This document shows positions 1 through 5,374 of a stretch of 6,688 bases of DNA, in pieces. This DNA is from an uncultured Lachnospiraceae bacterium. Lineage in GTDB: Bacteria; Bacillota; Clostridia; Lachnospirales; Lachnospiraceae. The stretch is from NCBI GenBank assembly GCA_905236585.1, contig CAJOQZ010000114.1:1-6688 (forward strand), read 5' to 3'. The notes beneath the pieces were generated by a model, which was not told the DNA's origin, made no database searches, and saw nothing but the letters and a program-made list of their open reading frames with translations. Position numbers and translations under genes: made by a program. Position 1 is the first letter of the stretch. Each line of letters starts with the position of its first letter.

Positions 1-377
1 CACGGAAGCCCTCCGAGTATTTCCCAGGCGTTCTCCAAATCCATCAGTCCTTCGCGTTCCCCGTAGGTCGTCGACATAACCACCGGCTGCATATAAATGG
101 ATGAGATTCTCTCTTTATTCCCGTAGAACCAGCACGCATCCAAAAACTCATGCATGTATCCGCCGATCCCGTTCCATTCCACGGTCGTCGCGAGTATGAT
201 CCCATCGAGGTCATTCAGTGTCTGGGACAATGTGGATATCTCCTGCTTATGCTCGTAGATATTGTAACGACGGATATCAACATTCAGTTCATCCAGAACA
301 TCTTTCATTTTTTCCAAAACGAAGAGCGTCGGATCGTCAATTACACCGCGCCCCCCGTAATAAATTCCTACTTTCAT
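1..377 (-). CDS. Flavodoxin-like / NAD(P)H-dependent oxidoreductase-like protein, 3' end outside the window
   Basis: Translating the minus strand from ATG 377-375 gives 125 uninterrupted residues running off the left edge, so the C-terminus is missing. The protein opens with a hydrophobic beta strand (MKVGIYYGGRG). A charged helix (LEKMKDVLDELN), a second strand (VDIRRYNIYE) and a third (DLDGIILATTVEWNG) followed by GYMHEFLDACWFYG come next. This alternation, with a 'DGIILATTVEW' strand-loop and then an 'M..FLD' helix, resembles flavodoxin-fold FMN-dependent reductases, where that loop contacts the flavin. PVVMSTTYGEREG fits the next strand and loop. The typical T/SxTGxT phosphate loop is not obvious: the first loop is YYGGRGVIDDPT, so FMN binding is uncertain. 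The gene begins 5 bp after the stop of the 59-residue gene and has no strong ribosome binding site, which suggests translational coupling. Its link to the pilus genes is probably only positional. The fold is fairly likely; the substrate is unknown. Confidence 0.6.
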   Translation of the reverse strand, partial: MKVGIYYGGRGVIDDPTLFVLEKMKDVLDELNVDIRRYNIYEHKQEISTLSQTLNDLDGIILATTVEWNGIGGYMHEFLDACWFYGNKERISSIYMQPVVMSTTYGEREGLMDLENAWEILGGLP

Positions 378-382
378 GGAGA

Positions 383-562
383 TTAACTTTCAATGCCTTC
401 CGTAATCAAGTCTTTGATTCGTTTGATTTCTGTCAAAGCATCTTCTATTTTTCCTGCTTTTATCAGTTTTTCTACTGTCGTCCAGTCATTTAACTGCTTC
501 TTCAAGTCATACTTCCATTGTCTGTCCGTTATTGCACTCACTTCTTCTCCTTCCAGAAACAT
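383..562 (-). CDS. Small hypothetical protein, 59 aa, predicted helical
   Basis: I do not recognise this protein. ATG 562-560 is chosen over the upstream ATG at 607 because a strong AAAGGAGA ribosome binding site (570-577) lies 7 bases before it; the longer reading would put that site inside the coding sequence. The product starts MFLEGEEVSAITDRQW and continues as amphipathic, charged helices: KYDLKKQLNDW, then TTVEKLIKAGKIEDALTEIK, then RIKDLITEGIES. There is no signal peptide, membrane segment or cysteine. The helix-turn-helix-like spacing around KAGKIEDALTEI resembles a TPR-like or small four-helix protein-binding piece, but it is too short to assign. The next gene starts 5 bp downstream, so the two probably form a pair. 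It lies 99 bp after the FHA gene and could be a separate transcription unit. Confidence 0.6.
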   Translation of the reverse strand: MFLEGEEVSAITDRQWKYDLKKQLNDWTTVEKLIKAGKIEDALTEIKRIKDLITEGIES

Positions 563-569
563 GGGCGGC

Positions 570-577
570 TCTCCTTT
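570..577 (-). promoter_or_regulatory. Ribosome binding site deciding the start of the 59-aa gene
   Basis: On the minus strand this reads AAAGGAGA, 7 bases before the ATG at 562. It is a near-perfect Shine-Dalgarno match and fixes the start at 562 rather than at the upstream in-frame ATG at 607. The rest of the 563-661 gap has no GC-rich terminator hairpin. On the minus strand it carries a TATGAT -10-like hexamer (about 609-614) but no convincing -35 element at 16-18 bp, so a promoter there is only a possibility. Confidence 0.7.
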
Positions 578-661
578 CGTATCGCTTGATCCATATGCAA
601 ACATCATACACCAAATGATACAAGGTTACCACATTTTTCTTTTGCAAATTTCCTGTTCGCT

Positions 662-1879
662 CTATACGATCCGGTACGGCACGTTTGCAAAATGGATGCG
701 GTCCATGTATTTCAGTTCATACTTATGCCCCAGCGTAATCGCTTCCCCGTTCAGATACGTCCCGTTCGTGGAATTTAGGTCTTCGATATAAAACGTATCG
801 TCCTTCTTCGTAATCTTCGCATGGTGATGGCTTACCACCGGAGAATGCAGGACGGCTTGGTTTCCTTTTTTTGCGCTCCCGATATGGAACTCGTCCGTAA
901 CGATCATGTGATCCGTTTCGTCTTCGGTTCCTTCATAGATCAGTTTCCCGAAACAGGTATCCTTATCCGCAGAAAGCAGCACCGTCGGCTCGGAATAATC
1001 CATATGGGGATCGTAAATCAGATCTTCCTCTAAATCCTTTGGCGGAAAAATCTCTTCTTTTTTCTTGCGAAAGCCTCCAAAGAGCCGCCCCGGTATGCCG
1101 GAAAAAAATGCTGTGATCCGCTCTGCAAGAGATGCATCTTCTTCCTCTTCTTCCGAAAACACGTCGTCCATGGTAACCGTATCATTTTCCTTTGTATCCC
1201 AAAAATCTTCCTTCTCCTGCCGCTTCCAAAACTTTCTTCTCGTCCGCTCCTCCTTCTCTTTTGGTTCCTGCGGCACGGGCTCGTTTTCCGGCTCTATTGT
1301 CTCCTGCTGCCCTTGTGCAAACAGCGCCTGATCGGATTTATTCTCCAGCACCTGCAGCAGACTTTCCGGCGACGCATCCCGGCGCACCGCTTCTTCGTAT
1401 AACGCGTAGCAAAGTTCCGCTGCGTCCGTTTTCTCATGATCGACAACGCCAAGGAAAAACTCCGTGATCGAAAGCATCGAATTTTGCCCGTCCGCCTCGT
1501 TTTTCGGGTAAAAGCAAAGCGCCGCCTCCAGCCCGGTTCCGGTATTTTTCAAGAACACCGTATCCGGGTCGATGCATATTTTTTCTTCCCGAATCAAATA
1601 CTGCGCCAGCATCCGGTATGCCGCCGCGACCGCTTCCATGATCTTTTGCACATTCTCTACGCTAAGTCCTTCCCTCTCCGCGTATGTGCGGACGGATTTT
1701 CGTCCCGTAATGTCATACCAGTATTGCAGTTTCGCATTGGTCCGCACAATATGAAAATTCAATAGTACCGGAATGGTATTCTCGGACAGCATTTTCTCCT
1801 CATAGTCCAAAAGCCCCTGCTGCCCTTCAAGAATCATGTAATTGACCCCTTGGCTTCTGTTGTATTCCGCCTGCATCAT
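662..1879 (-). CDS. FHA-domain protein with DUF6382-type N-terminal domain
   Basis: The 405-residue cytoplasmic protein has three parts. Residues 1-180 form a folded domain (NYMILEGQQGLLDYEEKML, TIPVLLNFHIVRTNAKLQYWYDITG, ISTEFFLG-like helices) resembling the DUF6382-type region often fused to FHA domains in Clostridia. Residues 185-300 are a charged, probably disordered linker with an acidic run at 243-248 and basic clusters at 213-222 and 271-275. Residues 308-405 are an FHA domain with FHIGS (331-335), SPVVSHHHAKI (346-356) and DLNSTNGTYLNG (367-378). FHA domains bind phosphothreonine. Here the usual GR arginine is Ser335, while Ser350, His353 and Asn372 of the canonical SxxH and NG motifs are kept. 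There is no transmembrane helix. AAGGA at 1889-1893 precedes ATG 1879-1877 by 9 bases, supporting this start over the adjacent ATG. The gene follows the small TadE gene by 12 bp, so it likely belongs to the pilus operon as a regulator or scaffold. Ligand and kinase are unknown. Confidence 0.85.
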   Translation of the reverse strand: MMQAEYNRSQGVNYMILEGQQGLLDYEEKMLSENTIPVLLNFHIVRTNAKLQYWYDITGRKSVRTYAEREGLSVENVQKIMEAVAAAYRMLAQYLIREEKICIDPDTVFLKNTGTGLEAALCFYPKNEADGQNSMLSITEFFLGVVDHEKTDAAELCYALYEEAVRRDASPESLLQVLENKSDQALFAQGQQETIEPENEPVPQEPKEKEERTRRKFWKRQEKEDFWDTKENDTVTMDDVFSEEEEEDASLAERITAFFSGIPGRLFGGFRKKKEEIFPPKDLEEDLIYDPHMDYSEPTVLLSADKDTCFGKLIYEGTEDETDHMIVTDEFHIGSAKKGNQAVLHSPVVSHHHAKITKKDDTFYIEDLNSTNGTYLNGEAITLGHKYELKYMDRIHFANVPYRIV

Positions 1880-1891
1880 ATTTTTTCATCC

Positions 1892-2101
1892 TTACTCTAT
1901 GTTCAGTATATCTTTTCCGAGTGCCAGCCGCCGAAACAGCGGCACCGCCTCGATTTCTTTTACCGTTGTCTCTTCCAAAAAACGATACGCCTCTTTATAC
2001 ATTGCCATCGACGCAGAAAGCGACGCAAAAACGATAAACATGCAGATGCTCATAACCCACGACGCTTCCACCGTATAACTGCCCTTAAGTGTTTTACGCA
2101 A
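1892..2101 (-). CDS. Short TadE-like pseudopilin, 69 aa
   Basis: The proposed product begins MRKTLKGSYTVEASWVMS. Basic residues and KG precede SYTVE, matching the class III prepilin site (cleavage after Gly7, Glu12 at +5). One hydrophobic helix follows (residues 13-32, ASWVMSICMFIVFASLSASM), and then a charged tail ending IEAVPLFRRLALGKDILNIE. This is the layout of TadE-like minor pilins, but the tail is only about 35 residues, far shorter than typical TadE. The open frame extends back to 2185, but that extension lies entirely over the peptidase gene and would bury the leader. TTG 2101-2099 is preferred because GGGGTGG (2107-2113) sits 5 bases before it and it gives the classical short basic leader. 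GTG at 2110 is an alternative. The start overlaps the peptidase stop by 8 bp, so translation is probably coupled. It is likely processed by that peptidase and placed in the pilus base or tip. Confidence 0.75.
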   Translation of the reverse strand: MRKTLKGSYTVEASWVMSICMFIVFASLSASMAMYKEAYRFLEETTVKEIEAVPLFRRLALGKDILNIE

Positions 2102-2525
2102 TCGTACCACCCCACAGAAAAAGGCACAGCACATACCCCACAAGCAGAAACGGGACGAACGGAAGTTCATAACTGCCGCCGACATGACGGATCTTCATAA
2201 CAAGAAATCCAAACGCCCCGGCAAAAAAGAACGCCACCCACAACAGCAGGATCGTCTCCCAAAAACCTAAGAAAATCCCACAGACCATGACAAGCATGGC
2301 GTCCCCTTTTCCGATCTTCTCTCCGCTCATGGCTGCACACGCGTATAATACCAGCCCGACCGCCATGCCGCCGAGCATATCAAGAAGTTCCAGCCGACCC
2401 AAATAAAGATGCAGCCAAATCCCCAGCACGGCAAAGGCAAGGATGCCCCCTGTGCGCAGGGTGCGGCATCGTACATCCCGCAGACTGCATATTCCCAATA
2501 CTCCCAATAAACTCATTGCTTCCAT
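2094..2525 (-). CDS. A24 family prepilin peptidase (TadV/CpaA-type, short form)
   Basis: This is a 143-residue integral membrane aspartyl protease that removes the leader from Flp-type pilins and pseudopilins at the cytoplasmic face. The two catalytic aspartates expected for the family are visible. Asp17 lies in SLRDVRCRTL after the first helix, and Asp75 lies in the GKGD motif (72-75) followed by AMLVMV. Around five or six hydrophobic segments are present: about 4-15, 26-42, 50-65, 77-105 (probably two) and 122-141. ELPFVPFLLVGY (120-131) matches the conserved late motif of these enzymes. The N-terminal cysteine-bearing methyltransferase domain of PilD-type enzymes is absent, as usual for TadV/CpaA. 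GGGAGGT (2531-2537) sits 5 bases before ATG 2525, clearly fixing the start; the upstream tadE-like stop is only 3 bp away. Natural substrates nearby are the Flp-like pilin and both TadE-like proteins. Confidence 0.9.
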   Translation of the reverse strand: MEAMSLLGVLGICSLRDVRCRTLRTGGILAFAVLGIWLHLYLGRLELLDMLGGMAVGLVLYACAAMSGEKIGKGDAMLVMVCGIFLGFWETILLLWVAFFFAGAFGFLVMKIRHVGGSYELPFVPFLLVGYVLCLFLWGGTIA

Positions 2526-2528
2526 GTG

Positions 2529-3293
2529 TTACCTCCCGCATTTCGAACACGCGCCGTAGCCTTTGTTTTGCGCTTCCTTCTTGCTCATTTGATATATGGT
2601 TCGCTTCAGACCGCTGCAGCCGACGGTTCCGTGATAGTTGGTTCCATAGTCCGTAACATATACCATACTCCCATCGCTTTTGCACAGCGGACATTTGTAG
2701 TATTTCGCTCCGGATAAGTTCCGCAGCGACGCGACCGCATCCTTTGACACCGCCTGTATTGTCAGATCCAGATACGGACAGGACGTCGTCGTATGATACA
2801 CCCTGCCATATTCCGTGACATAGACATCCTCCGTCCCCTCTTCGCCCTCATGCGGATTAAAGCCAACCCATCTTCTGGCGCGGACGCTGATTGCTCCCTT
2901 AAATATACGAACCTGAAACATCCGCACCGGAAGCGGCAAGTCATAACTTGCGATCAGCCGGATATCCTGTTCGTCCACCGAAGAGGCAAGAAAATTGATT
3001 CCCAACTGTCCGCCCCGAATATGCTGCGTCGGCAGATGCTCTCCCGCAATCCGGCTTTGCGCCAGTGCAATGTTTGCCGCTAACAGCACCCCCTCATCCG
3101 CCTCCCCCGAAAGGGCGGTTTCTCTCGCCGCTTCATATGCCGCGACCTGCACGCCCCATGATACGGTAAACGCGTGAAAGAACAAAAATATTACGACCGC
3201 AAGGCAGACATATACCGGCATCACAACTGCTGCTTCTATCGTATATGTCGCTCGTAGGCGACTATTCCATATTTTTTGTATTTGTTTTGGCAT
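2529..3293 (-). CDS. TadE-like pseudopilin with two C-terminal His/Cys modules
   Basis: The 254-residue protein starts with a basic leader and a prepilin-like site, RLRA/TYTIEAAVV: Ala15 at -1 and Glu20 at +5. A hydrophobic helix (about 21-43) follows, then the VQVAAYEAARETAL stretch typical of TadE-like proteins. Residues 65-145 would be extracytoplasmic. The C-terminus carries two tandem units, 157-204 and 211-252. Both begin VYVT(E/D)YG and continue with YH, a cysteine, TI, SK, an alanine and a final CxxC. Each contains one His and three Cys: H167, C172, C201, C204, and H221, C226, C249, C252. This is compatible with a metal site per unit, although disulfides are possible outside the cell. 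Similar YH...C...CxxC tails occur on some secreted Firmicute proteins, and I cannot assign a role. TTAGGA precedes ATG 3293 by about 8 bases. Unlike the other pilus genes, it is separated from its upstream neighbour by 578 bp. Confidence 0.82.
   Translation of the reverse strand: MPKQIQKIWNSRLRATYTIEAAVVMPVYVCLAVVIFLFFHAFTVSWGVQVAAYEAARETALSGEADEGVLLAANIALAQSRIAGEHLPTQHIRGGQLGINFLASSVDEQDIRLIASYDLPLPVRMFQVRIFKGAISVRARRWVGFNPHEGEEGTEDVYVTEYGRVYHTTTSCPYLDLTIQAVSKDAVASLRNLSGAKYYKCPLCKSDGSMVYVTDYGTNYHGTVGCSGLKRTIYQMSKKEAQNKGYGACSKCGR
2531..2537 (-). promoter_or_regulatory. Strong ribosome binding site of the prepilin peptidase gene
   Basis: On the minus strand this reads GGGAGGT, 5 bases before ATG 2525. 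It overlaps the TAA of the preceding tadE-like gene (2529-2531), giving tight translational linkage. It settles the start at 2525 rather than the in-frame ATG three codons later. Confidence 0.7.
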
Positions 3294-3312
3294 ATTATTG
3301 TCCTAAGAAACC

Positions 3313-3375
3313 GGAATTATCCATATCTTACGCTCGACGCTCCGCTTAACCTCGCTTTAAGATATGGATAATTCC
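3313..3375. repeat. Hairpin repeat copy A with shared loop core
   Basis: The arms 3313-3330 and 3358-3375 are a perfect 18-bp inverted repeat (GGAATTATCCATATCTTA and its complement). They enclose a 27-base loop whose core (3331-3356) begins CGCTCGACG and ends CTTAACCTCGCT. The 39 bp from 3326 to 3364 recur exactly at 3445-3483. In the transcript the hairpin would end 19 bases before the ATG of the tadE-like gene. No T-run follows on either strand, so it is not a standard intrinsic terminator. Confidence 0.9.
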
Positions 3376-3394
3376 TCCCTCGTACTAAGCGGAA

Positions 3395-3411
3395 CCTGTT
3401 TGGATATTTCA
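3395..3411 (+). repeat. Decayed half of the hairpin repeat family
   Basis: The 17 bases CCTGTTTGGATATTTCA match 15 of 17 bases of the left arm region of copy C (3581-3597). Just before it, CTAAGCGGAAC (3385-3394) resembles part of the reverse-oriented loop core. No matching second arm is visible nearby, so this looks like a degraded or truncated copy lying between copies A and B. Confidence 0.4.
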
Positions 3412-3430
3412 CATCTTCTACCTGAGAATC

Positions 3431-3495
3431 CACCCTTATCCGTCTCTTACGCTCGACGCTCCGCTTAACCTCGCTTTAAGATACGGATAAGGGTG
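3431..3495. repeat. Hairpin repeat copy B with shared loop core
   Basis: The arms 3431-3449 and 3477-3495 pair over 19 bp with one mismatch (CACCCTTATCCGTCTCTTA against its partner). The loop core at 3450-3475 is identical to that of copy A. The outer stem sequence differs from copy A while complementarity is kept. It is in the same orientation as copy A, offset by 119 bp. No T-run follows on either strand. Confidence 0.88.
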
Positions 3496-3511
3496 CCTAA
3501 AATGCGCTTGC

Positions 3512-3560
3512 TTGCATATCTCATTATCGAGCAAAGCGGGCATCTGCTTCCGTATCTAAT
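3512..3560. repeat. Probable degenerate hairpin-family remnants
   Basis: TTGCATATCTCAT at 3512-3524 is identical to 3586-3598 in the left arm of copy C. CCGTATCTAA at 3550-3559 differs by one base from the stem-loop junction of copy B read on the minus strand. Between them lies a GCAAAGCGGGC stretch with no clear pairing partner. The block has no open frame of note and reads as eroded copies of the same repeat. Confidence 0.35.
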
Positions 3561-3579
3561 TATTTCGTTCGTAGTAGGC

Positions 3580-3642
3580 TCCTGTTTGCATATCTCATAG
3601 CGAGGTTAAGTGAAACGTCGAGCGAGAGATATGCAAACAGGA
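3580..3642. repeat. Hairpin repeat copy C, inverted orientation
   Basis: The arms 3580-3596 and 3626-3642 are a perfect 17-bp inverted repeat (TCCTGTTTGCATATCTC and its complement). The loop core (3599-3624) is the reverse complement of the A/B core, with 23 of 26 bases identical and the three differences all transitions. The stem sequence again differs from A and B, apart from the inner TATCT-like part. No T-run follows on either strand. Confidence 0.87.
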
Positions 3643-3660
3643 CTCCATTTCTTTGTCGAT

Positions 3661-3834
3661 GCCCTGCGGCTGCAAAAGGATGTCTCTTTCGAAGGCGAGC
3701 AATAAATTTTTTGTAAACGAAAACGAACGCTTACTATGCTTTGGCGAATCTGCCGCAAGAAGAGATTAACAGATAAAATGAAACAAACACTTTTATACAT
3801 TTTTGAAAGAGACATCCTTCTGCACCCGCAGGGC
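3661..3834. repeat. 174-bp element bounded by 30-bp terminal inverted repeats (MITE-like)
   Basis: The ends 3661-3690 (starting GCCCTGCGGCTGCAAAAGG) and 3805-3834 are inverted copies matching 28 of 30 bases, including a perfect 15-bp inner part (3676-3690 with 3805-3819). The interior of about 114 bp is AT-rich and has no credible coding sequence. The short size, terminal inverted repeats and AT-rich non-coding middle fit a miniature inverted-repeat element or a large RNA hairpin. I see no clear target site duplication: TCGAT precedes the left end and AAACT follows the right end. Transposase parentage is unknown. Confidence 0.6.
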
Positions 3835-3874
3835 AAACTTACCCGCAGGGCATACACACCCGCAGGGCGAACTA
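3824..3874 (+). repeat. Three 17-bp tandem units of ACCCGCAGGGC
   Basis: ACCCGCAGGGC begins at 3824, 3841 and 3858, an exact 17-bp period, with the remaining six bases variable (AAACTT, ATACAC, GAACTA). Each CCCGCAGGG can form a 3-bp mini-hairpin around GCA. The first unit forms the right end of the inverted-repeat element at 3661-3834. The third runs into the stop codon (3872-3874) of the DUF5702-like gene. Confidence 0.8.
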
Positions 3875-5374
3875 TTCAATATACGTCATAGACAACTGCC
3901 TTCCGAAATGATATGCGCCGGGTCTGTCGTTCAGCAAAACGACAAAGGACAGAAACAGCGGCGCCGCCTCATAGGAAAAGTCAACCTTCATGCAGTAAAT
4001 CATCTGATCCGCCTTGACATATCGGTAATCCTGCGTATGATGCAAAACGTCCTCCAATACGTCAAGCCCTCGCAGTCCAAGCGTCTTCTCCCGCATCACA
4101 AGCAAAAATCCATAGATATATTCTTCATATGTCAGTCCGCCTGCACAGTCCTTTGCCTCCATCTTCGTGCTAAACGCCGCCGAGATCATGGATATCCCCA
4201 GCGTCCATTCCTCCGCCGTTTTCATCAGGGCGATCCGCTTTCCAGCCAGCAGCGCCCGTACGTCAAGAACGCTCTCCGCCAACGCCCACGCTGCGATGAT
4301 TCCCATTTTCGTCGCTTCTATGATCGCTTCATTCGCGGTAAAGCCGACCATCGCCAGCGCGAGTAAATACGCTTCATTCTGCTTTGCCTCGTCCGCCATG
4401 ATATGCGCGAAGTTCGCTGCTTCTCTTGCAAGCATCAGCCGGTTTACCACGGATGATAAGTTCTCTTCGTCCGTCGTCTTCCCCCCGACCATGTACTCCA
4501 ATTCATATTGCAGACCGCCGTGGTTCTTCGGATGTGCAAAATTCGAGTAATGGTCGATCAGAAATTTCAGATAGAATATTTTCTCGTCGATGGACAGCGA
4601 CTGATCCGACGGCGCAGATCCGACCGCAAGCGTCCGTTTTGATACCCTCTCCCCGCCCGCCATTGCCGCACCTGACAGGGTCTTTCCCGCCGGAAGCACC
4701 GTGGACACCCACCCGCCGCCGGCCGCGCTTTCTACGCTTTCAATCGGATTGTCTACTTCAACCGGCGCCATATCCGAAACATCCGCGATATATTCTCCGC
4801 TTTGTTCCAACTCAAACGCAATATTCGATGCATCGGAAAGCGCCTCTTTTGCGTCGATAAGGATATCGTCGACGTTCGGCTGCTCGTTTTCCTGCGCTTC
4901 GATCTTCTTAGCGTTTTCCGTCAAAAGTCCCACGACGTTGCCGGTCGTTTCGTAGAGTTCTTCCTTTGCCGCTAACTGCATGAACGGGACGCCGTGGCAG
5001 TCGGTCAACAGCCCGTACTGTTCCACTGTTATTTCCCCCGACGTCATGGAAAGCAGCGATGTGCCGTGCGAAGCGTTTTTTGCCGTACTGATCCCGGCGT
5101 TGTCGTTCATATACGCACGCATCCGATCCGTTACTTTTGCGAGGTCGAACGCCCCCGTTCCGTACGACGCGTCAATCGCCAGTATCCCATAGTCCTCCCA
5201 AAGCATGCGATTGTAATCCGCAAATGCGCTTTCGATGGAAATCTGCGAAACAAGGGGTTCCACCTTCCCAAGCGCGTAATAATGCACCATCTCCAGCAGA
5301 GTAAAAAAGACGGACAACAGAAGCATAAGGCTCATTCCCATAAAGCAGGTAACTGAAGCCTTTGTGCTCTTCAA
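3872..5374 (-). CDS. DUF5702-like membrane-anchored surface protein of the Tad locus
   Basis: The 500-residue protein has a short basic N-terminus (MKSTKASVTCF) and one hydrophobic helix (about 11-29, MGMSLMLLLSVFFTLLEMV). A large, predicted extracytoplasmic region follows. The family usually begins with a pilin-like leader; here Ala6/Ser7 fits a -1/+1 position, but +5 is Phe11, not Glu. The C-terminal half has stretches that I associate with DUF5702: FLIDHYSNF (271-279), LEYMVGGKTTDEENLSSVVNR (292-312), AAWALAESVLDVRALLAGKR (361-380) and KTAEEWTLGI (385-394). The middle (160-260) is low-complexity, acidic and then Gly/Ser/Ala-rich. The start is TTG 5374-5372, overlapping the Flp-like stop by 4 bp (TTGA). 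A weak GGCGGG lies 6 bases upstream, and coupling is likely. Its likely role is a minor or surface component of the pilus, possibly TadG-like. Family assignment is from memory of motifs; the function is not established. Confidence 0.8.
   Translation of the reverse strand: MKSTKASVTCFMGMSLMLLLSVFFTLLEMVHYYALGKVEPLVSQISIESAFADYNRMLWEDYGILAIDASYGTGAFDLAKVTDRMRAYMNDNAGISTAKNASHGTSLLSMTSGEITVEQYGLLTDCHGVPFMQLAAKEELYETTGNVVGLLTENAKKIEAQENEQPNVDDILIDAKEALSDASNIAFELEQSGEYIADVSDMAPVEVDNPIESVESAAGGGWVSTVLPAGKTLSGAAMAGGERVSKRTLAVGSAPSDQSLSIDEKIFYLKFLIDHYSNFAHPKNHGGLQYELEYMVGGKTTDEENLSSVVNRLMLAREAANFAHIMADEAKQNEAYLLALAMVGFTANEAIIEATKMGIIAAWALAESVLDVRALLAGKRIALMKTAEEWTLGISMISAAFSTKMEAKDCAGGLTYEEYIYGFLLVMREKTLGLRGLDVLEDVLHHTQDYRYVKADQMIYCMKVDFSYEAAPLFLSFVVLLNDRPGAYHFGRQLSMTYIE

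Larger units (their letters stand above)
3294..3871. other. 578-bp repeat-filled non-coding junction inside the pilus operon
   Basis: This is the only gap over 100 bp among the pilus genes. It is almost entirely accounted for by hairpin copies A, B and C, their decayed fragments, the 174-bp inverted-repeat element and the 17-bp tandem units. No reading frame in it has both a ribosome binding site and protein-like composition. I see no convincing sigma-A promoter and no hairpin followed by a T-run, so read-through to the tadE-like gene is plausible. Long stable hairpins here could limit mRNA decay or lower downstream expression. Confidence 0.75.

Noticed and set aside
563..607. Upstream ATG at 607 for the 59-aa gene
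   Set aside because: The strong AAAGGAGA site at 570-577 would be inside the gene, and it is correctly spaced for the ATG at 562.
2102..2185. N-terminal extension of the small TadE-like protein (starting at 2185)
   Set aside because: It overlaps the peptidase gene throughout and would place a Cys-rich segment before a clear prepilin leader. The TTG at 2101 has a ribosome-binding-like GGGGTGG.
3313..3495. Hairpins A and B as intrinsic terminators
   Set aside because: The stems are long, but neither strand has a T-run after the hairpin, and the 27-base loops are too large for typical terminators.
3313..3642. CRISPR array
   Set aside because: There are only three related units, with unequal spacing, mixed orientation and variable palindromic stems. 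There are no uniform spacers and no cas genes.
3606..3857. 83-codon minus-strand open frame in the repeat block
   Set aside because: It has no ribosome binding site, and its two ends are translations of the inverted and tandem repeats (LPCGCRR and SFCSRRAS). The composition is not protein-like.
3803..4366. 187-codon plus-strand open frame
   Set aside because: It is antisense to the DUF5702-like gene and starts in the repeat block, is rich in Arg/His/Gln, and has no recognisable domain. It is a shadow frame.
4426..4860. 144-codon plus-strand open frame
   Set aside because: It is antisense to the same gene with a Pro/Arg/Ser-rich composition typical of a shadow of GC-rich codons.
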